This document shows positions 7,316 through 13,882 of a stretch of DNA of 14,463 bases, in pieces. The stretch lies in contig DATJPD010000175.1 in assembly GCA_035506575.1 (NCBI GenBank), positions 1 through 14,463 on the forward strand. Direction: 5' to 3'. A program made the translations under genes and the position numbers. Source of the DNA: DATJPD01 sp035506575. Lineage in GTDB: Bacteria; Pseudomonadota; Alphaproteobacteria; CACIAM-22H2. The notes under the pieces were generated by a model. It was not told the origin of the DNA, did not search any database, and saw only the letters and a program-made list of their open reading frames with translations. Numbering within the stretch: the first letter of the stretch is position 1; the number at the start of each line of letters is the position of its first letter.

Positions 7316-8182
7316 ATGTCCCGCACCATCCGCGCCATCGATGCCGTCGTGAATCTCTGGACGCCGGACGCGCTCTCCCACCGGCCCGGCTGGGGCCCGG
7401 GATTTTTCGTCGGCAAGATGAAGGTCGACGAAGGGCTGATGCGCGGCCTGTCGCTCGCCGAGATCATCGAGCGGATGGACAAGGCCGGGACCGAACGCGC
7501 CTTCCTGGTCGCCTCCAAATCGGGGCGGCCCGGCCTGCCCGGCTGCTATCACCTGCCCTATGAGCTGGTCGCGCGCGCGGTCGAGCGCCATCCGGACCGG
7601 TTCTACGGCCTGGCCGGCGTGGACCCGTACCAAGGCATGGCCGGAATCCGGGCGCTCGAGAGTGCGGTGCGCGACGACGGCTTCATCGGCGCCCATTGCT
7701 ATCCGCACTGGTTCGATCTCGCACCCGACCATGCCAGATACTATCCGTTCTACGCGAAGTGCGTCGAACTCGGCGTGCCCTATCAGCTCCAGGTCGGCCA
7801 GTCGATGATCTACGCGCCCGAGCACCGGACGCGCAGCGTGGGCCAGCCGATCACCCTCGACGGCGTGGCCTGCGACTTCCCCGAGCTGAAGCTGGTCGGC
7901 ATCCATGTCGGCATCCCGTGGCACGACGAGATGATCGCCATGGCCTGGAAGCACCCGAACGTCTTCATCGGCTCGGACGCGCACAGCCCGCGCTACTGGC
8001 CCGAGAGCTTCGTGCGCTATCTCAACTCCTACGGCCAGGACAAGGTGATCTTCGGCACGGATTTCCCGGTGCTCGATTTCGAGCGCACGCGCGCCGAGAT
8101 CGAGGCGTTGAACCTCAAGCCCGAGGTGATGCGGAAATTCCTGCGCGACAACGTAATCCGCATCTATGGGCTGAAGCTTTAA
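7316..8182 (+). CDS. Amidohydrolase-2 family protein with degenerate metal site
   Basis: A 288-residue TIM-barrel protein of the amidohydrolase-2 (ACMSD-like) family, whose members are mostly decarboxylases, hydratases or lactonases acting on carboxylated rings or ring-cleavage products. Family landmarks are present: IDAVVNLWTP (8-17), GFIGAHCYPHW (122-132), LVGIHVGIPWHDEM (193-206, His197), HPNVFIGSDAHSP (213-225) and VIFGTDFP with Asp249. The N-terminal HxH of the family is replaced by V11-V12-N13, and the next expected strand histidine (usually P..iHtG) is Gln159 in PYQLQVGQ. It may therefore bind metal differently or not at all. The start at 7316 is supported by AGGAG at 7307-7311; the frame is open back to 7253. 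No signal peptide is present. It is divergent from an acyl-CoA ligase, which suggests a shared pathway. The family is confident; the reaction is unknown. Confidence 0.88.
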   Translation: MSRTIRAIDAVVNLWTPDALSHRPGWGPGFFVGKMKVDEGLMRGLSLAEIIERMDKAGTERAFLVASKSGRPGLPGCYHLPYELVARAVERHPDRFYGLAGVDPYQGMAGIRALESAVRDDGFIGAHCYPHWFDLAPDHARYYPFYAKCVELGVPYQLQVGQSMIYAPEHRTRSVGQPITLDGVACDFPELKLVGIHVGIPWHDEMIAMAWKHPNVFIGSDAHSPRYWPESFVRYLNSYGQDKVIFGTDFPVLDFERTRAEIEALNLKPEVMRKFLRDNVIRIYGLKL

Positions 8183-8191
8183 GCCCCATGT

Positions 8192-8293
8192 CGTCATGGC
8201 CGGGCCGGCCGCTGCGGCCGAGTCCCGGCCATCTACGTCGGGCAGCATGCACGCGGCCCGACGTGGATGCCCGGGACAAGCCCGGGCATGACG
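8192..8293. repeat. 102-bp imperfect palindromic dispersed repeat between convergent genes
   Basis: Outer arms CGTCATGGCCGGG (8192-8204) and CCCGGGCATGACG (8281-8293) pair at 12 of 13 positions. Inner arms GTCCCGGCCATCTACGTCGG (from 8222) and CCGACGTGGATGCCCGGGAC (up to 8277) also pair almost fully, around a loop near AGCATGCACGCG. The text GTCATGGCCGGG and GCCCGGGACAAGCCCGGGC is typical of a dispersed intergenic element that I recognise from memory in Bradyrhizobium-like genomes. It fills the gap between the convergent amidohydrolase and cysteine hydrolase genes, and the RNA from either strand would form a long stem, so it may serve as a bidirectional terminator. Confidence 0.8.
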
Positions 8294-8303
8294 TGTTCGC
8301 TCG

Positions 8304-8921
8304 TTAGTCAGCGTCTGTCAGCGGCTCGCCCTTGAGCGCCGCTGCGGCGGCACTCTGCGGCAGCACGTGCGCGAAGCCGAACTTCATGGCGGCCAGGGAC
8401 GCGGCATGGCGCGGCGCGTCGAAATCGCCGCACGCGTCCTCGATCACCACCACCTCGTAGTCGCGCTGGGCCAGGTCGCGCACGGTGGTCTCCACGCACA
8501 TCGAGGTGGTGACCCCGCCGACGACGACCCGGTCGATCCGGCCCTGGCGAAGGATGTCCTCGAGCTTCGTGCCGTACATCGAGGAATGGCGCGGCTTGTC
8601 GACGATGAGATCGTCCGGTTGGGCCGCGACCAGCGAGCACAGCTCGACATCCGGCGTGCCGGCGCGCAAGCCCCCGACTTTCATGATGCCGGGCCTGAGG
8701 CGCGTGATCATGCCGCCATCCGAGTAATCCGGTTTCAGCATCATGCGCGTCCACGCGACCGGCACGCCCGATGCCCGCGCCTGGACCGCCAGCGCCTGGC
8801 AGTGCCGGGCCGCCGCGCGCATGGTCTCGATCGGACGGCCTTGGCTCGCCATCGAGCCGTCCGGCTCGCAGAAGGCGCGCTGCAGGTCGATCAGCAGCAA
8901 GAGGGACCGCACCGGCCCCAT
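8304..8921 (-). CDS. Isochorismatase-family cysteine hydrolase
   Basis: A 205-residue cytoplasmic hydrolase of the isochorismatase-like (cysteine hydrolase) superfamily, which includes ureidoacrylate amidohydrolase RutB, biuret hydrolase, N-carbamoylsarcosine amidase and nicotinamidase. The triad is visible as Asp12 in LLLLIDLQRAF, Lys109 in LIVDKPRHSSMYGT and Cys142 in VVGGVTTSMCVETTVRDL, the last being the hallmark nucleophile motif preceded by the cis-peptide region. HSSMYGT matches the substrate loop of amidase-type members (usually S.F.GT). It probably hydrolyses an amide or ureido bond. The ATG at 8921 follows the upstream stop by 3 nt with only GAAGA before it, so translation is probably coupled to the binding-protein gene. 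It is the last gene of the minus-strand unit and ends at the palindromic repeat. The exact substrate is unknown. Confidence 0.9.
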   Translation of the reverse strand: MGPVRSLLLLIDLQRAFCEPDGSMASQGRPIETMRAAARHCQALAVQARASGVPVAWTRMMLKPDYSDGGMITRLRPGIMKVGGLRAGTPDVELCSLVAAQPDDLIVDKPRHSSMYGTKLEDILRQGRIDRVVVGGVTTSMCVETTVRDLAQRDYEVVVIEDACGDFDAPRHAASLAAMKFGFAHVLPQSAAAAALKGEPLTDAD

Positions 8922-8924
8922 TCT

Positions 8925-9956
8925 TCAGCCAAAGGCCGCGCGCCGCACGCGGTCGTCGTAGAAGTCCCGCTTGTCGAGGGCCGGGATGATCTTCGCCTTG
9001 ACCATCAGGTCGTAGGCCGAGGCCCAGTGCGCGGGGGCGGAGGCGAGCTTGTCGCGGTAGGACGGACGGTAGGTCTGTTCGAGATCGTATTTGAGGACGG
9101 CGACGCCCTTGTCCGGCCGCTTCGCCTCGACCACGTCGTATTTCGTCGTCATCGAGTCCACGACCGGCGCCAGATCCTTTGCCTCGAGCATCGCCCCCAT
9201 GGCGGCGTGCACGCCGCGCAGGAACCTGGCCAGCAGCTCGGGGCTCTTCTCCACGTTCTCGCGGCTGGTGATGTAGACCTGGCCAGGACAGGGCGCCGCC
9301 TCGTCGGTCGACCACGCGGCGATCGGCTCCTTGTCGACCTTGAGCTGGTAGACCGTGTCGGTCGTGGCGATGTAGCCGGCGATGCGGCCCTGCTTCACGA
9401 ACTCGAACGCGGTCGGCGCGTTGCCGACCGGCTGGCGCTGCACATCGCCGGCCGGGACGCCCGAGGCGGCCAGCATCATGTCGAGCAGGTTCTCGGTGGC
9501 GCCGCCGGAGGAAACCACGCCGATGGTCTTGCCGGCAAGGTCGTGCACCGAGCGCAGGGGCTTGTCGGCATGGCTGATCACGAAGAAGATGTCGCGCTGC
9601 ACGATCTCGCCGATGGCGACCAGCGAGGGCTCCTTGGCGTACGCCTTGATGTGGTCCGTGCCGCCGGTGCGCGACAGCAGGACGTTGCCGGCCATCACCT
9701 GCTGCACCGACATGGCCGAGCCGCGGCCGCCCTGGATCTCGACGTCCAGGCCCTCGCGCCGGAAGAAGCCGCCGGTGTCGGCGTACATCGCCTCGCCGAA
9801 GTCGATGAGGAAGCCGAACGGGGTGAGGTAGCGGACCTTGGCCGGCGCCTGGGCCAGGGCCCGCGAGCCTGCTCCGGCCGCCATCGCCAGCGCCGCCGCG
9901 CTGCCGGCGAGGAATGCGCGGCGGCCGGACATCAGCGCAACCATCGGCCGGCTCAC
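8925..9956 (-). CDS. NMT1/SsuA-type ABC substrate-binding protein, Tat-type signal
   Basis: A 343-residue periplasmic binding protein of the NMT1/THI5-like family (type used for nitrate, taurine, sulfonate and pyrimidine-precursor uptake). The N-terminus has a twin-arginine-like motif GRRAFLAG (11-18), a hydrophobic stretch rich in Ala, and a cleavage site near ALAQA-PAK (residue 37). The mature part begins VRYLTPFGFLIDFGEAMYAD and contains GFFRREGLDVEIQGGRGSAM, the segment shared with the upstream paralogue, then DLAGKTIGVVSSGGATENLL. The GTG start at 9956 overlaps the upstream stop in GTGA; an ATG at 9944, with GTGAG 7 nt before it, or one at 9932 are alternatives. The hydrolase gene starts 3 nt downstream. 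No permease or ATPase gene lies nearby, so partners must be elsewhere. Ligand unknown. Confidence 0.9.
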   Translation of the reverse strand: MSRPMVALMSGRRAFLAGSAAALAMAAGAGSRALAQAPAKVRYLTPFGFLIDFGEAMYADTGGFFRREGLDVEIQGGRGSAMSVQQVMAGNVLLSRTGGTDHIKAYAKEPSLVAIGEIVQRDIFFVISHADKPLRSVHDLAGKTIGVVSSGGATENLLDMMLAASGVPAGDVQRQPVGNAPTAFEFVKQGRIAGYIATTDTVYQLKVDKEPIAAWSTDEAAPCPGQVYITSRENVEKSPELLARFLRGVHAAMGAMLEAKDLAPVVDSMTTKYDVVEAKRPDKGVAVLKYDLEQTYRPSYRDKLASAPAHWASAYDLMVKAKIIPALDKRDFYDDRVRRAAFG

Positions 9957-10954
9957 TTCATCGGAATGAAGCGGTTGGTGTAGAAGTCGGCCGGCTTGAA
10001 CTCGGGCTTGACCATGTTGACCTCCTTCATCGCCTTGAGCGCGCTCTCCCAGTCGCTCTCCGCCTGCCAGCCGAGCGGCTTGCCCTTGGTGGCCGGCGTG
10101 TCGAACAGCGGCATGTAGAGCGCCAGCTGCCCCGCGATGATCTTGCGATCGAGCCGGGCGCCGGCGCGCTCGGCGAGCACGGCGTCGATCGCCTCGTCCT
10201 TGTGGCCGGCGAAGATGTAATTCCAGGTCTTCTGCTGAACGGCGACGAACTTGCCGATCATGTCCTGGCGCGAGTCGAGCTCGTTCTTGCGCACCACGAG
10301 GCCGTAGCCCGGCACGTTGAGGCCGACCGAGGAGAACAGGATGCCCTTGGACGGCCGCTTGTCGGCGACGATCGGCGCGAAATACGCCACCGTGGACAAG
10401 GCGCCATCGACGCCGCCCGAAGCATACGCCGCCACGAGCGCCGAGGTGTCGAGATTGACGATCGTGAAGTCCGATCGCGACACGCCACCGGCCTTGAAGA
10501 ACGCGTCGGCGAACGCCGCGGTGGCGCTGCCGGCCGGTATGGCCAGTTTCTTGCCTTTCAGCTGCTTGAGCGTGGTCCAGCCGGAATCGGCCGGAACCAT
10601 CATGCCGTTGTCGCCGGCGCGGACGAATCCCATGACCGAGATCACCGGCACGCCGTTAGAAATAGCGGGCGCCATGGCCGCGAGCTGGGCGAAGCCGATG
10701 TCGAGCTGGCCCGCCGCCACCTGCTGGATAGTCGTCGCCGAGCCTTTGCCGTCAAGGATCTCGACGTCGAGGCCGGCCTCGTCGAACCAGCCCTTGTGCT
10801 TGGCGAGGAACAGCCCGGCATGCATGCCGTGCGGCACGAAATCGGTCGCGATGACGACTTTGGTCTTGTCGGCCGCCCGTGCTCCGCCGCCCATGACCAA
10901 AGCCAGCAGCAGCAGCGCCGCCCCGATGCCGCGCAACGTTCCCGCGATCCGCAT
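9953..10954 (-). CDS. NMT1/THI5-like ABC substrate-binding protein, Sec-exported
   Basis: A 333-residue periplasmic binding protein of the NMT1/THI5-like family. A Sec signal peptide covers residues 1-27 (MRIAGTLRGIGAALLLLALV and cleavage after ARA). The mature N-lobe reads VVIATDFVPHGMHAGLFLAK, followed by KGWFDEAGLDVEILDGKGSA and TIQQVAAGQLDIGFAQ, which is the family hallmark. Later LKQLKGKKLAIPAGSAT and YASGGVDGAL are typical of the second lobe. The start is firm: a GGGGAGG ribosome-binding site ends 5 nt before the ATG. It is the first gene of a tight unit with the second binding protein (4-nt overlap) and the cysteine hydrolase, and a TetR/RutR-like palindrome lies 15-30 bp upstream of its ATG. 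It is a diverged paralogue of the downstream protein. The ligand is unknown; HMP/thiazole-like pyrimidines, aromatic acids or ureido compounds are all possible. Confidence 0.92.
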   Translation of the reverse strand: MRIAGTLRGIGAALLLLALVMGGGARAADKTKVVIATDFVPHGMHAGLFLAKHKGWFDEAGLDVEILDGKGSATTIQQVAAGQLDIGFAQLAAMAPAISNGVPVISVMGFVRAGDNGMMVPADSGWTTLKQLKGKKLAIPAGSATAAFADAFFKAGGVSRSDFTIVNLDTSALVAAYASGGVDGALSTVAYFAPIVADKRPSKGILFSSVGLNVPGYGLVVRKNELDSRQDMIGKFVAVQQKTWNYIFAGHKDEAIDAVLAERAGARLDRKIIAGQLALYMPLFDTPATKGKPLGWQAESDWESALKAMKEVNMVKPEFKPADFYTNRFIPMK

Positions 10955-10959
10955 GTGAA

Positions 10960-10966
10960 CCTCCCC
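10960..10966 (-). promoter_or_regulatory. Strong ribosome-binding site of the first binding-protein gene
   Basis: On the minus strand GGGGAGG ends 5 nt before the ATG at 10954. It is the best Shine-Dalgarno sequence in the binding-protein unit and supports that start; the next two genes lack comparable sites and appear translationally coupled. Confidence 0.75.
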
Positions 10967-10990
10967 GGTTGACCGTTTGGTCAGTCAACC
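10967..10990. promoter_or_regulatory. Palindromic operator, TetR/RutR-like
   Basis: TTGACCGTTTGGTCAG (10969-10984) contains the perfect inverted repeat TGACC-GTTT-GGTCA. A second, overlapping symmetry pairs GGTTGAC (10967-10973) with GTCAACC (10984-10990). The layout is typical of TetR-family operators. It matches the RutR consensus known from E. coli (TTGACCANNTGGTCAA) at 12 of 14 specified positions. It lies just upstream of the ribosome-binding site of the binding-protein gene, where a bound repressor would block transcription. No regulator gene is in the window. The presence of an operator is fairly convincing; the identity of the regulator is inference. Confidence 0.6.
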
Positions 10991-11048
10991 CCGGGGCGGC
11001 GAAAGAATCAACATCTCCTTGTGCGGGGGCCCTTATCCGGCCAAGCGC

Positions 11049-12383
11049 TCATTCGGCGGGAACCGCGCGCGCGGCTCCGGCCTCGTCTCTGTCCAGAACC
11101 GACTTCTCCGGATCGAGCCAGAACGCCCACACGCCGGCGCCGATGACGAGCAAGGCCGCGGCCACGACAAAGGGCGCCACCCAGGAGCCGTACTCGACCA
11201 GAACGCCGAAGACGACCGGGGAGAGCGCGCCGCCGATATTGCCGGCCATGTTCATCATGCCCGAGACCGTGCCCGAGTACTTGCCGCCGACATGCATCGG
11301 CACGGCCCAGGACGGGCCGATGGTGCACTCGAGGAAGAACATCGAGGCGGTGAGGCAGTAGATGGCCGTCATGGCGTCCTCGGTGATCGCCGCCGGTACG
11401 ATGCAGACGGCACAGCCGAGCAGGCCGGTGATGGCCACGATGCGCGGCGCCCATTTGGGATTGGGGAGCCTGACCGACAGCCAGTCGGTGGCAAGCCCGC
11501 CGACCGTGTCGCCGACCACGCCCGCCCACAGCGGCAGCGAGGCGAAGATACCGACCTTGATCAAGGTGAAGTGCCGGAACTCGACGAGGTAGGACGGCAG
11601 CCAGCTCAGGAAGATCCACAGGCAATAGACATACGTGAAGTACGCGCACATCACCGCCCACATGTTGGGCGAGCGCAGCAAGGTTCCCCACGGCACGTTG
11701 GCGGTGCTCTCGATCTCGGCCGGCTTCGGGTTGCCGCGCGCATCCAGGCCGCGGATGTAGCCGAGCTCCTCCCGGGTCACGAGCGCGTGCTCCTCGGGCA
11801 TGTTGCGATAGGCAACATACCAAAGCACGGCCCACACCAGGCCGGCGATGCCGCAGATGTAGAACACCCAGTGCCAGCCGAGCGTGGTCATGATGGCGAC
11901 CACGAGCGGCGGGGCGATCGCCGCCCCCAGACGGCTGGCGCTGTGCGAGAGCCCCTGGCACAGGCCCCGCTCCTGCCTGGGATACCAGAGCTGCATCGCG
12001 CGCGTCGCGACCGGGAACGCGCCGGCCTCGCCGATGCCGAACAGGAAACGGACGAGCGTGAAGGAGAGAGCGCTGGTCGCAAACGAGGTGACCGCGGTCA
12101 TCACCGACCAGTAGCCGACGATGACGGTGAGCACGCGCCGCGGCCCGAAGCGGTCGCCCATCCAGCCGCCCGGCACCTGGAAGGCCGCGTAGCTCCACAG
12201 GAAAGCGCTGAAGATCACGCCCATCGTGACCTTGTTGAAGTTGAATTCCTTGGCGATCACCGGCGCCACGGTCGAGATGTTCACCCGGTCGAGATAGGTG
12301 ATCAGGTACATCAGGCAGATGAGGAACATGATGAACCAGCGCCCCATGCCGGAGCGGCCGGCTCTTACCGGGTGATCTGCCAT
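11049..12383 (-). CDS. MFS transporter, anion:cation symporter (ACS) family
   Basis: A 444-residue inner-membrane major facilitator of the ACS family, whose members import organic anions such as galactonate, glucarate, phthalate, tartrate or allantoate with protons. Signature elements: helix 1 FIMFLICLMYLITYLDRVNI; the loop 2-3 motif GGWMGDRFGPRRVL; FLFGIGEAGAFPVATRAMQLW in helix 4 and the following loop; and the central cytosolic loop with GLDARGNPKPAEIES. About twelve hydrophobic segments are present and the length is standard. The ATG at 12383 has GAGGGAG (12391-12397) 7 nt upstream. It lies 94 bp upstream of the binding-protein gene, which has its own operator, so the two may be separate units. 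It is divergent from the PaaK-like gene across 140 bp. The substrate is not determinable, but an organic acid or ureide is likely from family and neighbours. Confidence 0.93.
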   Translation of the reverse strand: MADHPVRAGRSGMGRWFIMFLICLMYLITYLDRVNISTVAPVIAKEFNFNKVTMGVIFSAFLWSYAAFQVPGGWMGDRFGPRRVLTVIVGYWSVMTAVTSFATSALSFTLVRFLFGIGEAGAFPVATRAMQLWYPRQERGLCQGLSHSASRLGAAIAPPLVVAIMTTLGWHWVFYICGIAGLVWAVLWYVAYRNMPEEHALVTREELGYIRGLDARGNPKPAEIESTANVPWGTLLRSPNMWAVMCAYFTYVYCLWIFLSWLPSYLVEFRHFTLIKVGIFASLPLWAGVVGDTVGGLATDWLSVRLPNPKWAPRIVAITGLLGCAVCIVPAAITEDAMTAIYCLTASMFFLECTIGPSWAVPMHVGGKYSGTVSGMMNMAGNIGGALSPVVFGVLVEYGSWVAPFVVAAALLVIGAGVWAFWLDPEKSVLDRDEAGAARAVPAE

Positions 12384-12487
12384 GCTGCGTCTCCCTCGCC
12401 TATTTTCTTCGTCGAAGCCGTGATGCCGGGTGAATTTAGCCGAGGCGCTGCCGCTTTGTCTTCAGGAAGCTTTCGGCCGGGCCGCCG

Positions 12488-12516
12488 TTGAGCCGGCCGG
12501 AACACCCCTGTATACA
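12488..12516 (+). promoter_or_regulatory. Candidate promoter and TGTATACA palindrome before the PaaK-like gene
   Basis: TTGAGC (12488-12493) and TATACA (12511-12516) are spaced by 17 nt, as in a sigma-70-type promoter, which would place the transcript start at about 12523-12524, on the ATG itself. Each hexamer matches consensus at only 4 of 6 positions, and the last T of the -10 is missing. TGTATACA (12509-12516) is also a perfect 8-bp palindrome resembling the core of GntR/FCD-type operators (TTGTATACAA). It lies in the 140-bp gap between divergent genes, of which the remainder shows nothing clear. Confidence 0.35.
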
Positions 12517-12523
12517 CGCCCTG

Positions 12524-13882
12524 ATGCCCTCCGCTGCACGCGCGCAGTTTCCGCCCGATTGGGCGGCCATCGAGTCGATTCGCGAAAGCAATTTCGCCGC
12601 GACCATGGACCTCGTCTGCCGCGGCCACGCGCGGACGCGCGGCCTGCTGGCCGCAAGCCGCCTCACACGCGCCGACTTCCGCGGGCTTTCCGACCTGCAG
12701 CGTCTTCCGGTCACCACCAAGCGCGATTACGCGGACGCGCCCGAGTCGTGCCGGCTGCGTCTCGATGATCTGCCCGAGGAGATGCGGACGGTCTGGGACG
12801 TCATGTACACGACCGGCTCGTCGAGCGGACAGCCCACCCCGTTCGTGTCCACGACGTTCGACTTCTACAACATCCTGCTGCTGCAGCGGCGGATGCTGGA
12901 GATCCGCGGCGTCGGTGCCGAGGACGTGATCGCCAATCTGTTTCCGCTGACGCCGCGGCCGCACGGCGCGTTCATCCGCGTGCTGCACGCCGCCGCGGCC
13001 ATGAACATTCCCGTCGTCTCCGCACTCCCCGGCAATCCGTCGCCTTACGCCACCTTGGGTAACGAGCTCGACGCGGTCGTGGACGTGCTCGCGCGGTCCT
13101 CGCCCACGATTTTGTGGGGTGTGCCGAGCTACATGCGCCGGGTGCTCGCGCGCGCCGGCGAGCGCGGCCTCGGGCTCGAGCGGGTGCGGCTCGTGTTCGT
13201 CACCGGCGAAGGCATCTCCGAGCCGGGGCGCGAGGAGCTTCTGCGGCTCTTACGCGGGCTGGGGGCGGCGGCCCCGGCGGTCAGCGTCTCCTACGGCATG
13301 ACCGAGATCCAGGGCGGGCTCGTCGAGTGCCGGGCCGGCACCGGATATCACAACCCGGTGCCGGAGCAGTTCTATTTCGAGATCGTGGACCCCGAGACGC
13401 ACCAACCCGTCCCGGACGGCAAGCCCGGGCTCATCCTTCTGACGCATCTCAACCGGCGCGGCACGGTGCTGCTGCGCTACGCGATCGGCGACATCACCGT
13501 GCGCGACAGCACCCCCTGCCCCGCCTGCGGCCGGTCCACCGACCGGTTCGTGGCCGCCCCCTATCGCGCCGACGATCTGGTGAAGATCAAGGGCACCCTG
13601 GTCAACCCGATGCTCGCCATCGCCGCGGTCGAGGGTCATCCCGACATCGCCGAGTTCCAGCTCGTGGTGGAGAAAAGCGATCCCGCCGCGGCGCTGTCGC
13701 TCGACGTGCTGCGGCTGCGCGTCGCGGCGCGCGCCGGAGGCGATGCGCTCAAGGCGCAGCTCGCCGAACGCATCAAGCAGGCGGTCGGGGTCACTCCGGT
13801 CGTGGAGATCGTCAGCGCGTCGGCGCTCGAGACCGGAGGCTGGAAGGCGAAACGGTTCCTCGATCTCAGGACGCGCGCCTGA
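12524..13882 (+). CDS. PaaK-like phenylacetate-CoA ligase family protein
   Basis: A 452-residue adenylate-forming CoA ligase of the PaaK branch, expected to activate an aromatic or other carboxylic acid with ATP and CoA. Motifs: YTTGSSSGQPT (95-105, nucleotide loop), SYGMTEIQGG (256-265), RYAIGDITV with Asp323, a CPAC pair (Cys332 and Cys335) in CPACGRSTDRF, DDLVKIKGTLVNP (350-362), and a C-terminal GGWKAKRFLDLR with Lys441 or Lys443. It is slightly longer than typical PaaK. I chose the ATG at 12524; the frame extends to a TTG at 12488, and neither has a Shine-Dalgarno sequence, which allows a leaderless transcript. It is divergent from the MFS gene and overlaps the livF-like gene tail-to-tail by 17 bp. 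PaaK-like ligases next to Liv-type ABC systems are common in aromatic-acid uptake clusters. The physiological substrate is unknown. Confidence 0.9.
   Translation: MPSAARAQFPPDWAAIESIRESNFAATMDLVCRGHARTRGLLAASRLTRADFRGLSDLQRLPVTTKRDYADAPESCRLRLDDLPEEMRTVWDVMYTTGSSSGQPTPFVSTTFDFYNILLLQRRMLEIRGVGAEDVIANLFPLTPRPHGAFIRVLHAAAAMNIPVVSALPGNPSPYATLGNELDAVVDVLARSSPTILWGVPSYMRRVLARAGERGLGLERVRLVFVTGEGISEPGREELLRLLRGLGAAAPAVSVSYGMTEIQGGLVECRAGTGYHNPVPEQFYFEIVDPETHQPVPDGKPGLILLTHLNRRGTVLLRYAIGDITVRDSTPCPACGRSTDRFVAAPYRADDLVKIKGTLVNPMLAIAAVEGHPDIAEFQLVVEKSDPAAALSLDVLRLRVAARAGGDALKAQLAERIKQAVGVTPVVEIVSASALETGGWKAKRFLDLRTRA

Noticed and set aside
6034..7563. A 509-codon plus-strand frame opposite the acyl-CoA ligase
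   Set aside because: It is the mirror shadow of a high-GC gene, with a composition rich in Arg, Asp and His and no recognisable domain.
8367..9983. A 538-codon plus-strand frame opposite the cysteine hydrolase and second binding protein
   Set aside because: Same antisense shadow effect; it spans two real genes and their junction and has no family features.
10985..11014. A 9-codon minus-strand leader frame (MLILSPPRG) ending inside the operator
   Set aside because: AAGGAG abuts its ATG with no spacing, so initiation is unlikely, and so short a frame is expected by chance.
10977..12491. A 504-codon plus-strand frame opposite the MFS gene
   Set aside because: It shows the charged, His/Arg-rich composition of an antisense shadow, while the minus strand encodes clear transmembrane helices.
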